A model generated the notes under the pieces. That model saw only the letters and a program-made list of their open reading frames with translations. It searched no databases and had not been told where the DNA came from. Below, one piece after another: positions 36,057 to 47,000 of a stretch of DNA of 64,000 nt. Where the stretch lies: the NCBI GenBank assembly GCA_016192065.1, contig JACPUX010000051.1, forward strand, positions 1 through 64,000, read 5' to 3'. Source of the stretch: Betaproteobacteria bacterium. Lineage in GTDB: Bacteria; Pseudomonadota; Gammaproteobacteria; Burkholderiales; Casimicrobiaceae. Within the stretch, counting starts at the first letter, position 1, and every line of letters starts with the position of its first letter. The translations under genes were made by a program, and so were the position numbers.

Positions 36057-37312
36057 CAGGTCTGCCCGACCCAGGACGTCAGCGCGCGGCGCAGGCGCAG
36101 CATGGCTTCGTCCATTTCGTCGTCGCTGACAATCAAGGGCGGCACCACCCGCACCACATCCGGCCCGGCGATCAAGAGCAACAGCGCCTCGGCCTCGCAC
36201 AAGCGGGTGAGTTCCTTGGCGCGTCCTTGGTACGCTTCGGCCAGCACCAGCCCCAGCATCAGACCCAAGCCACGAACGCCGGCGAACACCTGCGGATAAT
36301 CCGTTACCAAGGCTTTAAGCAAGCCTTGCAGGCGGGCGCCCGCCGCCCGCACGCGGGCCAGGAAGGCGGGCTGGTTGATGGTCTCGAAAACCTTGAGCGC
36401 CACCGCCGTGGCCAAAGGGTTGCCCCCGTAGGTCGAACCGTGGGCTCCGACCGAAAACGCGCTGGCGAGGTCCTCCGTGGTCAGCATCGCCCCTATGGGA
36501 AAGCCGTTGCCCAGGGCCTTGGCGCTGGTAAGGATGTCGGGAACCACGCCATAGCCCATGTAGGCATAGAGTTCCCCGGTGCGCCCCAGGCCGCATTGAA
36601 CCTCATCGAAGATCAGCAGTGCCTGATGGCGATGGCACAGGGCACGCAGCCCCAGCAGGTACTCACGGGTAGCCGGGGTGACTCCGCCCTCCCCCTGCAC
36701 CGGCTCGACCACCACGGCACAGACCTCGTCGCCCATGGCCGCCTCCGCCGCGGCCAAGTCATTGAACGGCACATGGCTGATCGCCGGCGGCAGCGGCTCG
36801 TATCCCTCGGTGTATTTGGGCTGGCCGCCGACAGTTACTGTGAACAGTGTGCGGCCATGAAAAGCGTTGGCGCAGGCCACCAGGCGCGACTTACCCGCGC
36901 CATGCCGTCGGTGTGCCCACTTGCGCGCCAACTTGAACGCCGCTTCGTTGGCCTCGGCACCGGAATTGGCAAAAAAAACCCGATCCGCGAAGGTCGCCTC
37001 GGTGAGCGCCGTGGCCAGGCGCAGTACCGGTTCGTTGGTATAGCCATTGCCTACATGCCAGAGCCGCTGGGCCTGCTCGTGCAGCGCCGCGACCACCGCG
37101 TCGGGCGCGTGACCCAGGCCGGACACGGCGATGCCGGCGGTGAAATCAAGGTACTGGCGGCCATCCTGATCCCAGAGCCACAGGCCCTTGCCACGCACTG
37201 GAACCCAAGCCGCGGGAGCATAGGTGGGCACCATCACTTGGTCGTAGGTGGCGCGATCGACCACCCGCTGACTGGCGGGTGCGTGGGGATTCGGTGGTGT
37301 GGATTCGCTCAT
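36056..37312 (-). CDS. aruC: Succinylornithine/acetylornithine aminotransferase
   Basis: 418-residue class III PLP aminotransferase (ArgD/AstC/AruC). The pyridoxal lysine is in TSAKALGNGFPIGAM and the aspartate in LIFDEVQCGLGRTG. In this operon it converts succinylornithine to succinylglutamate semialdehyde, and such enzymes often also serve arginine synthesis. The ATG at 37312 was chosen over an upstream TTG. A long inverted repeat covers the region just before the start. Confidence 0.92.
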   Translation of the reverse strand: MSESTPPNPHAPASQRVVDRATYDQVMVPTYAPAAWVPVRGKGLWLWDQDGRQYLDFTAGIAVSGLGHAPDAVVAALHEQAQRLWHVGNGYTNEPVLRLATALTEATFADRVFFANSGAEANEAAFKLARKWAHRRHGAGKSRLVACANAFHGRTLFTVTVGGQPKYTEGYEPLPPAISHVPFNDLAAAEAAMGDEVCAVVVEPVQGEGGVTPATREYLLGLRALCHRHQALLIFDEVQCGLGRTGELYAYMGYGVVPDILTSAKALGNGFPIGAMLTTEDLASAFSVGAHGSTYGGNPLATAVALKVFETINQPAFLARVRAAGARLQGLLKALVTDYPQVFAGVRGLGLMLGLVLAEAYQGRAKELTRLCEAEALLLLIAGPDVVRVVPPLIVSDDEMDEAMLRLRRALTSWVGQT

Positions 37313-37315
37313 GCT

Positions 37316-37368
37316 GGGCTCGGCGGGCAAACTAGGTGATGCCGGGCATCATAAGGACCGCCGAGCCC
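37316..37368. repeat. Long inverted repeat at the aruC 5' end
   Basis: GGGCTCGGCGG (37316-37326) pairs perfectly with CCGCCGAGCCC (37358-37368). Within the 31-base loop lies a second small dyad, GATGCC-G-GGCATC. The structure would sit in the aruC leader a few bases before its ATG, so it could hide the ribosome site or end the argR transcript. Confidence 0.6.
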
Positions 37369-37447
37369 GAGGGTCTTTCATCGGCGCGACGCGGTTTTCG
37401 TTATTCCCAAGCGTGGCGTCGCGGCGGCAAAAGATGCTGGCGCGGTT

Positions 37448-38407
37448 CTAGGAGATCGCCGCCAACAACTTGCGCTGCCGCTCCTCGCGCGGGGTGACAC
37501 CAAACAGCGCGCCGTAGGCGGTGGAAAAGTGCGAGCCCGAGGAAAAACCGCACATCAGGCCCACCTGCACGATGGAGTGACTGGTTTCGATCAGCAGTTT
37601 TCGCGCGCGCTGCAAGCGCAGTTCCAGGTAGTAGCGCGAGGGCACGCTGTTGAGGTATTGCTTAAAGAGGCGTTCGAGCTGGCGGCGAGAGATGCCCACG
37701 ACCCCGGCGATGTCATCGGCGGTCAAAGGTTCTTCGAGGTTTGCCTCCATCAGCGCCACGGCTTGGGTGAGCTTGGGTTGCAAGCCTCCGAAGCGCGCTT
37801 GCAGCGCCACCCGCTGGCGCTCGCCCGGCTCGCGGACCCGGTCGATGAACAGCGCCTCCTTCACTTGTGCCTCGATTTCGGGGCCGAACAAGCGCGCAAT
37901 CAGATGCAGCGAAAAGTCGAGCGTCGCAGCCCCGCCGCAGCAACTCAGGCGCTCGGAATCGACTTCGTAGAGGTTGGGGGCGAGGATGGCCCGGTCGGCC
38001 AACTGGTCGGCCTCCCAATGCGCCTCCCAGGGCAGGGCCACGCGCCGGCCGTCAAAAAGCCCGCCCCGCACCAGCCAGGCCGCGGCCGTCCCCACCGCGG
38101 CGAGGAGCGGGGCCGGCGCCAGGCGGGCGCAAACTTGTTCGAGCAGCGCCGCTTCGGGCTCCCCACTATGGGCACCGCCGAGCACCACCAGAAATAGCGC
38201 CGGATCCTTGCAACAACCCGGCGGCTCGCGGAGCAGTGCGGCGAAGTCGGTGCAACTGATCGTCAAGTCGGGACGCGCCAAGCGCGCCGCATGGCGGAAG
38301 GGTTCGAGAAAGGAGGCGCTCACCAGCGCCTGCGGGCCGGCCAGATCCACGACGCATAGCCGCGGCGCGGGCGTAGCCCACCAACGGCTGAGCGCGTCGC
38401 CGGTCAC
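37448..38407 (-). CDS. argR: ArgR-like AraC/GlxA-family regulator
   Basis: 319-residue regulator. The N-terminal GATase1/DJ-1-like domain (about 1-170) is followed by a C-terminal AraC helix-turn-helix pair (about 215-310) with GVVGISRRQLERLFKQY and GFSSGSHFSTAYGALFG. This matches the AraC-type ArgR that activates the aru genes in Pseudomonas. The same-strand position just upstream of aruC supports that role. The GTG at 38407 has AGGAG 8 bp upstream; a GTG at 38473 would add 22 residues. Confidence 0.82.
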   Translation of the reverse strand: MTGDALSRWWATPAPRLCVVDLAGPQALVSASFLEPFRHAARLARPDLTISCTDFAALLREPPGCCKDPALFLVVLGGAHSGEPEAALLEQVCARLAPAPLLAAVGTAAAWLVRGGLFDGRRVALPWEAHWEADQLADRAILAPNLYEVDSERLSCCGGAATLDFSLHLIARLFGPEIEAQVKEALFIDRVREPGERQRVALQARFGGLQPKLTQAVALMEANLEEPLTADDIAGVVGISRRQLERLFKQYLNSVPSRYYLELRLQRARKLLIETSHSIVQVGLMCGFSSGSHFSTAYGALFGVTPREERQRKLLAAIS

Positions 38408-38684
38408 ACCCGATCTCCTCGGTCCTCGCCCGTGGACGAAGCCGTCTGAGCACTGCCGAACGGCAACTTCCACCGGAGCCGGGAAACAAAGCTACCACTT
38501 GGGTTCATCACCCGCCGATGATACCAGCGCCGCCGCTGCCGGCGCAGTACGAGGCGTGCTAATGGCTGGAAGTAGACGAGCGCCCATTCAAGATTCGTCA
38601 TCCGACGAAAGGCCGGAAACCGGAAATCTCAGCCAGCTGGACCGCGGCGTTCGCCGTTGTGGCGGACCGAATCAGTGCTTCTTC

Positions 38685-39440
38685 TCAGCCGCGCGAGCGG
38701 CGGCGCAGGTAGTCCCAGCCGGATGCAAAGAACCCCGACAGGGCGTAAACGACGAAGCCGGCGAACAACACCGTGGGCGGATCCCAGGACAGCAGCGCAA
38801 ACCCCAGGGCGATCGCAGCGATCATCATGAACGGCACGCTCTTGCGGAGGTTGATGTTCTTGCCGCTGTAGTAGCGCAGGTTGGAGACCATGATCAGCCC
38901 GGCGAGTAGCGTTACGCTGAAGGCAAACCACTTGATGTCCGCCACCTGGAGGCCATAATCGTGGCCGATCCAGACAAAACCCGCCACCAGTGCCGCCGCC
39001 GAGGGGCTGGGCAACCCCTGGAAGAAGCGTTTGTCGGCGACTTCGAGCTGGGTGTTGAAACGCGCCAGGCGCAAGGCCGCGCCGGCGACATAAACGAAAG
39101 CGGCCAGCCAGCCCATCTTGCCCATACCTTTCAGGGCCCACTCGTAGACCACCAGCGCCGGCGCCGCGCCGAAGGACACCATGTCGGAGAGGCTGTCGTA
39201 CTCGGCCCCGAAGGCGCTCTGAGTCTTGGTCATGCGCGCCACCCGCCCGTCGAGACCGTCGAGCACCATGGCGATGAAGATCGCCACCGCGGCATGCTCG
39301 AAGCGCTGGTTCATGGCCTGCACGATGGCGTAGAAGCCGGCAAACAGCGCTGCGGTCGTGAAGAGATTGGGCAAAAGATAGATGCCGCGCCGCCGGATGC
39401 GGACCTTGAGGGCAACTCGCTGTTGCTGGAATTCGTCCAT
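38685..39440 (-). CDS. pssA: CDP-diacylglycerol-serine O-phosphatidyltransferase
   Basis: 251-residue integral membrane enzyme making phosphatidylserine from CDP-diacylglycerol and serine. The CDP-alcohol phosphotransferase motif, read DG..GR.AR with the two later Asp in EYDSLSD, lies at about residues 60-85. Several transmembrane helices follow. Its ATG overlaps the psd stop (TGATG). Confidence 0.94.
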   Translation of the reverse strand: MDEFQQQRVALKVRIRRRGIYLLPNLFTTAALFAGFYAIVQAMNQRFEHAAVAIFIAMVLDGLDGRVARMTKTQSAFGAEYDSLSDMVSFGAAPALVVYEWALKGMGKMGWLAAFVYVAGAALRLARFNTQLEVADKRFFQGLPSPSAAALVAGFVWIGHDYGLQVADIKWFAFSVTLLAGLIMVSNLRYYSGKNINLRKSVPFMMIAAIALGFALLSWDPPTVLFAGFVVYALSGFFASGWDYLRRRSRG

Positions 39441-40081
39441 CACCTGAGGTGCGCCAGAATGGTCTCGGTGGCGCGCACCTTGTCCCCCACGGCGACTGCC
39501 GGCTGCGCGTCGAGTGGCAAATACAGGTCCACTCGAGAGCCGAAACGGATGAACCCGTAGCGCTGACCACGCGCGAGCGCGACGCCTTTGTCGACGTAGC
39601 ACAAGATCCGCCGGGCGATCAGGCCCGCCACTTGCACGCAGGTAACATCGACACCATCGGTGGTGCGCAGCCATAGCGCGTTGCGCTCGTTCTCGGTGGA
39701 AGCCTTGTCCAGCGCGGCGTTGACAAAGGCGCCAGGGTTGTACCAGCGCCCTTTGACCTCGCCATCGACCGGGCTGCGGTTGGAATGCACATTGAAGACA
39801 TTCATGAAGACGCTGATCTTTAGCGCCTCGCGCTCGAGGTAGGGGTCGCGCGTCTTGCCCACGACCACGATGCGCCCGTCGGCAGGCGCCAACACCGCCT
39901 TCGGATCATCGGGCACGCGGCGCGGCGGATCGCGAAAGAACTGCACGATGAAGGCCAACACCAGCCAGAACGGCAGGCTCCAAAGCAGCCCGCCCAAGGC
40001 GGTGACCCCCAAGGCCGCCAGCGTGCTGACCCCCAGAAAGGGCCAGCCCTCGCGCGCGATGATCGGATGCGGGTAGTTCAT
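39440..40081 (-). CDS. psd: Phosphatidylserine decarboxylase
   Basis: 213-residue short-form decarboxylase, making phosphatidylethanolamine from the PssA product. It has an N-terminal membrane segment (about 15-50), the blocks PADGRIVVV and [11 protein letters not shown], and the self-cleavage site RFGSR (about residues 175-179), whose serine becomes the pyruvoyl group. 5 bp after ilvC. Confidence 0.94.
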   Translation of the reverse strand: MNYPHPIIAREGWPFLGVSTLAALGVTALGGLLWSLPFWLVLAFIVQFFRDPPRRVPDDPKAVLAPADGRIVVVGKTRDPYLEREALKISVFMNVFNVHSNRSPVDGEVKGRWYNPGAFVNAALDKASTENERNALWLRTTDGVDVTCVQVAGLIARRILCYVDKGVALARGQRYGFIRFGSRVDLYLPLDAQPAVAVGDKVRATETILAHLR

Positions 40082-40086
40082 ACCTC

Positions 40087-41677
<1,591 letters not shown>

Positions 41678-41690
41678 CGTGGTCTCCCCC

Positions 41691-43397
41691 TCAGATTTGT
41701 TCGGACAGGATCATTTCCGACAGCCCCTTGCCGGCGGCGACCATCGGAAAGACGTTTTCCGTCTGGTCGGTGATCACATCGATGAAAACCAGCCGATCCT
41801 TGAGCGAAAGCGCCTCCTTCAGCGCGCCTTCCACATCCTGGGGCCGGTCCACCCGCAGCCCTACGTGGCCGTAGGCTTCGGCGAGGCGCACGAAGTCGGG
41901 CAGCGATTCCATATAGGATTCGGCGTAGCGGTTGCCGTAGAAGAACTCCTGCCACTGCCGCACCATTCCGAGGTAGCGGTTGTTGAGGTTCACGATCTTG
42001 ATCGGCAGATGGTATTGCTTGCAGGTGGCAAGCTCCTGGATGCACATCTGGATCGAGGCCTCGCCGGTGATGCAGCACACGGTCTGCCCCGGATTGGCGG
42101 TCTGCACGCCCATGGCGGCGGGCAGGCCGAAGCCCATGGTCCCCAGGCCGCCGGAATTGATCCAGCGCCGCGGCTGATCGAACTTGTAATACTGCGCCGC
42201 CCACATCTGGTGTTGACCCACGTCCGAGGTGACGAAGGCCTTGCCTTGGGTGAGTTCGCACAGTTTCTCCACCACCGACTGGGGCTTGATCTTGTCGGAC
42301 TTGCGGTCATAGCGCAGGCAGTCCTTGGCGCGCCATTCCTCGATCTGCTTCCACCACTCGGCGAGCGCCGCCAGATCCGGGCGCTCCTTGATGGTCTCGA
42401 TCTGCTTGAGCATTTCCTCGACCACGTCCTTGACGTAGCCGACGATGGGGATGTCCACCTTCACCCGCTTGGAAATCGACGACGGATCGATGTCCACATG
42501 AATGATGCGGCGCGATTCGCGGTTGAAATGGTTGGGATTGCCGATCACCCGGTCGTCGAAGCGCGCCCCGACGGCCAGCAGCACGTCGCACTGCTGCATT
42601 GCCATGTTGGCCTCGTAGGTGCCATGCATGCCCGGCATGCCTACCGAGAGCGGGTCGGTGCCGGGATAGCCGCCCAGGCCCATGAGCGTGGTGGTGCAGG
42701 GAAAGCCCAGGAGACGCACCAGCTTGGTGAGTTCGCCGGCGGCGTCGTTCAACACCACCCCGCCACCGGCATAGACCATCGGCCGCTTGGCTTCCAGAAG
42801 CAGTTGCACCGCTTTGCGAATCTGCCCCTGGTGGCCCTTGGTCACCGGATTGTAGGACCGTAGTTGAACGGTCTGGGGATAAGCGTATTCGGTACGCGCC
42901 TGGGTGATGTCCTTGGGAATGTCCACCAGCACCGGGCCAGGGCGCCCGGTGGCGGCGAGATAGAACGCCTTCTTGATGGTGGAAGCCAACTGCCGCACAT
43001 CCTTCACCAGAAAATTATGCTTCACGCAGGGGCGGGTGATGCCCACGGTGTCGCATTCCTGGAAGGCGTCCTGCCCGATGGCGTGGGTGGGTACCTGGCC
43101 GGTAAGAATCACCAGGGGAACCGAGTCCATATAAGCCGTGGCAATGCCGGTAACCGCGTTGGTGACGCCGGGACCCGAGGTCACCAGGGCGACGCCGATC
43201 CTCTTGCTCGATCGCGAATAGCCGTCGGCGGCATGCACCGCGCCCTGTTCATGCCGGACCAGGAAGTGCTTGACCTTGTCCTGCTTGAAGAATTCGTCGT
43301 AGATGTTGAGAACTGAGCCGCCCGGGTAGCCGAAGACGTGTTCCACGCCTTCTTCCTGCAGGCAGCGCAGAACGATTTCCGCGCCAGTAAGTTCCAT
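41691..43397 (-). CDS. ilvB: Acetolactate synthase large subunit
   Basis: 568-residue thiamine diphosphate and FAD enzyme catalysing the first common step of branched-chain amino acid synthesis. The catalytic Glu lies in FGYPGGSVLNIYDE onwards. The ThDP-binding block runs from GEASIQMCIQELAT to NNRYLGMVRQWQ, with an FAD region between. The start ATG begins MELTGAEI. It is the first gene of ilvB-ilvH-ilvC-psd-pssA. Confidence 0.97.
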   Translation of the reverse strand: MELTGAEIVLRCLQEEGVEHVFGYPGGSVLNIYDEFFKQDKVKHFLVRHEQGAVHAADGYSRSSKRIGVALVTSGPGVTNAVTGIATAYMDSVPLVILTGQVPTHAIGQDAFQECDTVGITRPCVKHNFLVKDVRQLASTIKKAFYLAATGRPGPVLVDIPKDITQARTEYAYPQTVQLRSYNPVTKGHQGQIRKAVQLLLEAKRPMVYAGGGVVLNDAAGELTKLVRLLGFPCTTTLMGLGGYPGTDPLSVGMPGMHGTYEANMAMQQCDVLLAVGARFDDRVIGNPNHFNRESRRIIHVDIDPSSISKRVKVDIPIVGYVKDVVEEMLKQIETIKERPDLAALAEWWKQIEEWRAKDCLRYDRKSDKIKPQSVVEKLCELTQGKAFVTSDVGQHQMWAAQYYKFDQPRRWINSGGLGTMGFGLPAAMGVQTANPGQTVCCITGEASIQMCIQELATCKQYHLPIKIVNLNNRYLGMVRQWQEFFYGNRYAESYMESLPDFVRLAEAYGHVGLRVDRPQDVEGALKEALSLKDRLVFIDVITDQTENVFPMVAAGKGLSEMILSEQI

Positions 43398-43761
43398 GAT
43401 GGATGCCTTGCAAAATTGCCGAAGAAAACACTGCAAGACCTACTGGCACGTCGGGTGAGAAACGCGCCCAGGGCGGGGACAGGGGTACACCACGCCGGAA
43501 GCAAGGCCTATTTAGCCGGACTCGGCGCACTCCATCAGTTTGCAAGCCAGTTTTGCCGGCTTCGTACCGAGCGCGCGCGACCGCTTTTGCAGTACTCACT
43601 AAATACCGCCCCGATTGGGGAAGGCTAACAGTAACGGCTGGCGCGGGGTTTGGTCAAGCAGATTTTGTGCGCCACAACAAAGCCGCTCCGTCGCGCCAAG
43701 GCAACGGCTTTCCGCCTATAATCGCCGGCAGCCTCCCAAGGACCAAGAGTTGGCCTTTTTT
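43398..43761. other. Divergent promoter region ilvB / sigma gene
   Basis: No gene is convincing here. It should hold the ilvB promoter and leader on one strand and the sigma operon promoter on the other. I found no leader peptide rich in Val/Leu/Ile codons and no clear attenuator. Confidence 0.4.
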
Positions 43762-44370
43762 GTGGGGGAGTGCCGGTTCCCTGCTTCGAGGCGCCATCTG
43801 GCTACCTATCAAGAACTCTCAAGCTTCCTGGCCGAAGTCGAACGACGCGCATACAAGCACGCCATGTTCGCGCTGCGTGACGAACACACCGCCCTCGACG
43901 TCGTGCAAGAAGCCATGTTGAAGCTCACCGAGAAGTACTCCGGCAAGCCTCCTTTCGAACTGCCCATGCTGTTCCAACGCATCCTGCAAAACGCCATTCA
44001 CGACCATTTCCGGCGCCAGAAAGTGCGCAACACCTGGACCACGCTGTTTTCCTCACTTGGACCAAAGGGCGAGGACCAGGGCGAGGATCACGATCCCCTG
44101 GAAACTCTTGACCTGGGAGCGGACTCGAATGCCGCAAGCAACCCGCTGGCGCGGCTCACCCAAACCAGGACCATGGCGACCATCGAATGGGCGCTGACGA
44201 GGCTGCCGGCGCGTCAACGAGAGGCGTTCCTGCTGCGTTACTGGGAAGAGTTTGATGTGGCGGAGACCGCCGCGGCCATGGGTTGTTCGGAAGGAAGCGT
44301 CAAGACGCATTGCTCCCGGGCGACCCACGCGCTGGCGGAGATGTTGAAAGAGAAGGGGGTTTCACTATGA
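43762..44370 (+). CDS. ECF-type RNA polymerase sigma factor
   Basis: Sigma-70 family protein of about 190-200 aa. Region 2 (RAYKHAMFALRDEHTALDVVQEAML) lies near the N-terminus, and region 4 near the C-terminus with LPARQREAFLLRYWEEFDV and the helix-turn-helix MGCSEGSVKTHCSRAT. The start is uncertain: GTG at 43762 is used, but CTG at 43798, with GAGG before it, would begin near the conserved TYQELSSFL. It heads the conserved betaproteobacterial cluster sigma-DUF3619-DUF3106-RDD, with ATGA overlap to the next gene. Confidence 0.85.
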   Translation: MGECRFPASRRHLATYQELSSFLAEVERRAYKHAMFALRDEHTALDVVQEAMLKLTEKYSGKPPFELPMLFQRILQNAIHDHFRRQKVRNTWTTLFSSLGPKGEDQGEDHDPLETLDLGADSNAASNPLARLTQTRTMATIEWALTRLPARQREAFLLRYWEEFDVAETAAAMGCSEGSVKTHCSRATHALAEMLKEKGVSL

Positions 44371-44759
44371 CCGACTTGCGTGAAGAGGAATTCGCCAAGC
44401 GTGTCACGCAGCACCTGGACGCGGGCACCGCTGACCTGCGCCAGGGTACCGCGTATCGCTTGCAGCTTGCCCGTCAGGCCGCTTTGGCGCGCCTAGCCGA
44501 AACCGAAACCGCGACCGCTGGCGACCACGGCGGCGGTGGCCTGCTGCGTCTGGGCGGCCCGCGCTCGCGCGTCGGCGACTGGCGCTTCTGGGTTTCGGTC
44601 GGCGTACTCATGGCGGCGCTGGTTTCCTATTACCAGTGGACCGAGTACCAGAACCTGCGCGAACTCGAGGAAATGGACGCCGCGCTCCTCGCCAGCGACC
44701 TGCCCATCGAAGCCTATCTGGACAAGGGATTCCACAATTGGCTCAAGCACTCCGAGTAG
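44367..44759 (+). CDS. DUF3619 protein, probable anti-sigma partner
   Basis: 130-residue protein with a cytoplasmic N-terminal part (LREEEFAKRVTQHLDAGTADL), one transmembrane helix (about 72-92) and a short acidic periplasmic tail. This is DUF3619, found next to this sigma factor in betaproteobacteria. Coupled by ATGA overlap to the sigma gene, it is presumably its membrane anti-sigma factor. Confidence 0.8.
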   Translation: MTDLREEEFAKRVTQHLDAGTADLRQGTAYRLQLARQAALARLAETETATAGDHGGGGLLRLGGPRSRVGDWRFWVSVGVLMAALVSYYQWTEYQNLRELEEMDAALLASDLPIEAYLDKGFHNWLKHSE

Positions 44760-45214
44760 CCCTGCTGGCGCTGGCGCTGGCGGTGGCCGCCGGAGTCTCG
44801 AACGCGCAGACGCTTGGCCGGGGGCCGGCCTGGAATGAGCTGAGCCCCGAGGAGCAACGTGTCCTCGCCCCGCTGGCCAAGGATTGGAACCAGCTCGAGC
44901 CCCGGCGGCGGCAGAAGTGGCAGGGGATCGCCCAGCGTTATCCAAGAATGGCGCCGACGGAGCAGGAGCGCATGCGCAATCAGATGCAGGGTTGGGCTCG
45001 GCTCAGTCCGGACGAGCGCAAGGTGGCACGGGAGCAGTTTCAAACCCTGCGGCAACTCCCCCCGGAGAAGCGCGAGGTCGCGCCCAAGCGCTGGGAGGAA
45101 TACCGCGCCCTGCCACCCGAGAAAAAGCGCGAGCTGGCGGTTCACCAAACACCGGCCAAACCGGCACCCCGGCGCGAATCCGGCCCATCACCGTTCCCGG
45201 GGCAACGTCCCTGA
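44738..45214 (+). CDS. DUF3106 secreted protein
   Basis: 158-residue exported protein (signal peptide ending near VSNAQ). The mature part is made of repeated helical units such as LSPEEQRVLAPLAKDWNQL, LSPDERKVAREQFQ and LPPEKREVAPKRW. This is the DUF3106 pattern. The start is taken as TTG at 44738 with AAGGGA 8 bp upstream, overlapping the previous gene by 22 bp. Function unknown; probably a periplasmic partner of the sigma/anti-sigma pair. Confidence 0.78.
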   Translation: MAQALRVALLALALAVAAGVSNAQTLGRGPAWNELSPEEQRVLAPLAKDWNQLEPRRRQKWQGIAQRYPRMAPTEQERMRNQMQGWARLSPDERKVAREQFQTLRQLPPEKREVAPKRWEEYRALPPEKKRELAVHQTPAKPAPRRESGPSPFPGQRP

Positions 45215-45735
45215 CCGGCGCTGGAGCGGGCAAAGCCGGCGAACCGCATGCCCTCCCGACCGCCGGGCTGACCCGGCGACTCCTTTCCCTCGCCTATGAA
45301 GCCTTGCTTCTCCTGGCGGTGCTGTACTTCGCCGCTTCTGCATTTTCGGCCCTGCTGCCCCATGCCGGCGCCGGCTGGGAGAGAACGATGTTCCAGCTCG
45401 CTTTGTTCAGTGTGGGCGGTCTGTACTTTGGCTGGTCCTGGAGCGAAGGCCGCCGCAGCTTGCCGATGAGCACCTGGCAGCTGCGCCTGCAGACCCGCGC
45501 GGGGCAGGCACTAAATTGGCACCGCGCGCTCAAGCGCTATTTCTTCGCTTGGTGCGCGCCGCTTCTGGCCTTGGGTGGATACCTAGCGGCGGGGCCCTGG
45601 GGGCTATCCGCCGCCACCCTGCCCTACCTCTGGGCGCTGCTGGATCAGGACCGCCAGTTTCTGCACGATCGTCTGGCCGGCACGCGCCTGGTGCGCGACC
45701 CGCCGACCCAGCTCAGGAAGGACGCCGCCGCATGA
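45211..45735 (+). CDS. RDD-family membrane protein
   Basis: About 174 residues with an early Arg (LTRRLLSLAYEALLLLAVLY), two to three transmembrane helices and the RDD closing pattern DQDRQFLHDRLAGTRLV. RDD proteins are small inner-membrane proteins, some linked to ion transport. No ATG, GTG or TTG lies in frame after the previous gene, so CTG at 45211, overlapping its stop (CTGA), is proposed. Confidence 0.75.
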   Translation: MTGAGAGKAGEPHALPTAGLTRRLLSLAYEALLLLAVLYFAASAFSALLPHAGAGWERTMFQLALFSVGGLYFGWSWSEGRRSLPMSTWQLRLQTRAGQALNWHRALKRYFFAWCAPLLALGGYLAAGPWGLSAATLPYLWALLDQDRQFLHDRLAGTRLVRDPPTQLRKDAAA

Positions 45736-46663
45736 CCGCAAATCGGCGCCCGAGCACCACCACTGCGACCACCGCCAGCGCAAAGCCCAGGGTCAAGGGA
45801 TCGAGCGCTTCCCCCAACAAGGCCCAAGCAGCGGCAATGGTCAAAAAGGGCTGGAGCAACTGAATCTGCCCCACCCGGGCGATTCCCCCCAAGGCCAGCG
45901 CCCGATACCAGGGCAAGAAGCCCAGAAACTGACTGATCACGCACACATACACCAGCCCCGCCCAGCCGCCAGAGGGTGGCGGCAGTGGGGTAGGCAGCAG
46001 TAGCCAGGCTGGCAGCAACAGAAAAGGTGCTGCCAGGACCAGTGCCCAGGAAATCACCGCCAACCCGCCCAGGGCCGGAGCGAGCATGGCGCCCAAGGCA
46101 TAACCCACCGCGGAGACCACCACCGCGGCAAAAAGCACCAGGTCCGCGGCATGCAGCGCCCCGCCGCCCCGGATCAGGGAATAGCCGACCACCAAAGCGC
46201 TGCCCAAGGCGGCCATGCGCCAGAAGCCCAGCGATGGTCGTTCGTGGGCCAAGAGCGTCGCCGCCACGGCAGTCGCCAGAGGCAGCAGGCCGAGGGTAAC
46301 ACTGCCCTGGCTGGCGCCCACCTGCACCATGGCCAGCGCCGAAAGCAAGGGGAATCCGACCGCGACACAAACCGAGATGGCCAGCAGCCTCCGGAACTCC
46401 GCCGCGGTGGGCAGACGGTTCCGGCCGAGCAGCAAGTAGAGTGCGCCGAGGCCCCCGGCGACTACGCCCCGGGCCACCCCGACGAACCACGGATCAAAAA
46501 CCGCCACCGCCGCCCGCGTAGCGGGCAGGGTCAGGCTGAACGCCACGACGCCAAGCAAGCCCAAAAACATGCCGCGGGTTTCCGCATCGACCGAAGTCGG
46601 CCTCAGCAATGTGGCCACGCCAGCAGGCCGGTCTGCGCGCGAAGACGGGGTTGTGCCGCTCAC
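45713..46663 (-). CDS. DMT-superfamily (EamA) transporter
   Basis: About 316-residue drug/metabolite exporter with ten hydrophobic segments in two EamA halves. The first starts RGMFLGLLGVVAFSLTLPATR; the second is about 185-310 and ends in LLQPFLTIAAAWALLGE. Substrate unknown; relatives export amino acids or metabolites. The start is taken as GTG at 46663 just before the tandem repeat. The frame stays open through the repeat for another 150 codons, which is probably not coding. It overlaps the RDD gene tail by 23 bp, convergently. Confidence 0.82.
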   Translation of the reverse strand: MSGTTPSSRADRPAGVATLLRPTSVDAETRGMFLGLLGVVAFSLTLPATRAAVAVFDPWFVGVARGVVAGGLGALYLLLGRNRLPTAAEFRRLLAISVCVAVGFPLLSALAMVQVGASQGSVTLGLLPLATAVAATLLAHERPSLGFWRMAALGSALVVGYSLIRGGGALHAADLVLFAAVVVSAVGYALGAMLAPALGGLAVISWALVLAAPFLLLPAWLLLPTPLPPPSGGWAGLVYVCVISQFLGFLPWYRALALGGIARVGQIQLLQPFLTIAAAWALLGEALDPLTLGFALAVVAVVVLGRRFAVMRRRPS

Positions 46664-46670
46664 TGGTGTA

Positions 46671-46957
46671 CCTTCCCCCCAACCCCCTTCCCGGGGAAGG
46701 GGGTGAGTGCGGTTCGCGGGCTGCGCCCGCTCCGACAATTGGCTTGCGCGCCCTTCGGGCGGCCGTGCGGGCGCGTACAAACCTTCCCCCCAGCCCCCTT
46801 CCCGGGGAAGGGGATGAGTGCGGTTCGCGGGCTGCGCCCGCTCCGACAATGGGCTTGCGCGCCCTTCGGGCGGCCGTGCGGGCGCGCACAAACCTTCCCC
46901 CCAACCCCCTTCCCGGGGAAGGGGGTGAGTGCGGTTCGCGGGCTGCGCCCGCTCCGA
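46671..46957. repeat. 111-bp tandem repeat, about 2.6 copies
   Basis: Two full units (46671-46781, 46782-46892) and a partial third (46893-46957), nearly identical. Each unit begins CCTTCCCCCCAACCCC, has a hairpin CCTTCCCCGG/GGAAGG-like core, then GTGAGTGCGGTTCGCGGGCT, and later CGCCCTTCGGGCGG. The period is exactly 37 codons, so the minus-strand frame stays open. It lies between two transporter genes. Confidence 0.9.
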
Positions 46958-47000
46958 GTATGCGTATGCGCCCCCATTTGCACGGTCGGGCAACGGGTAC

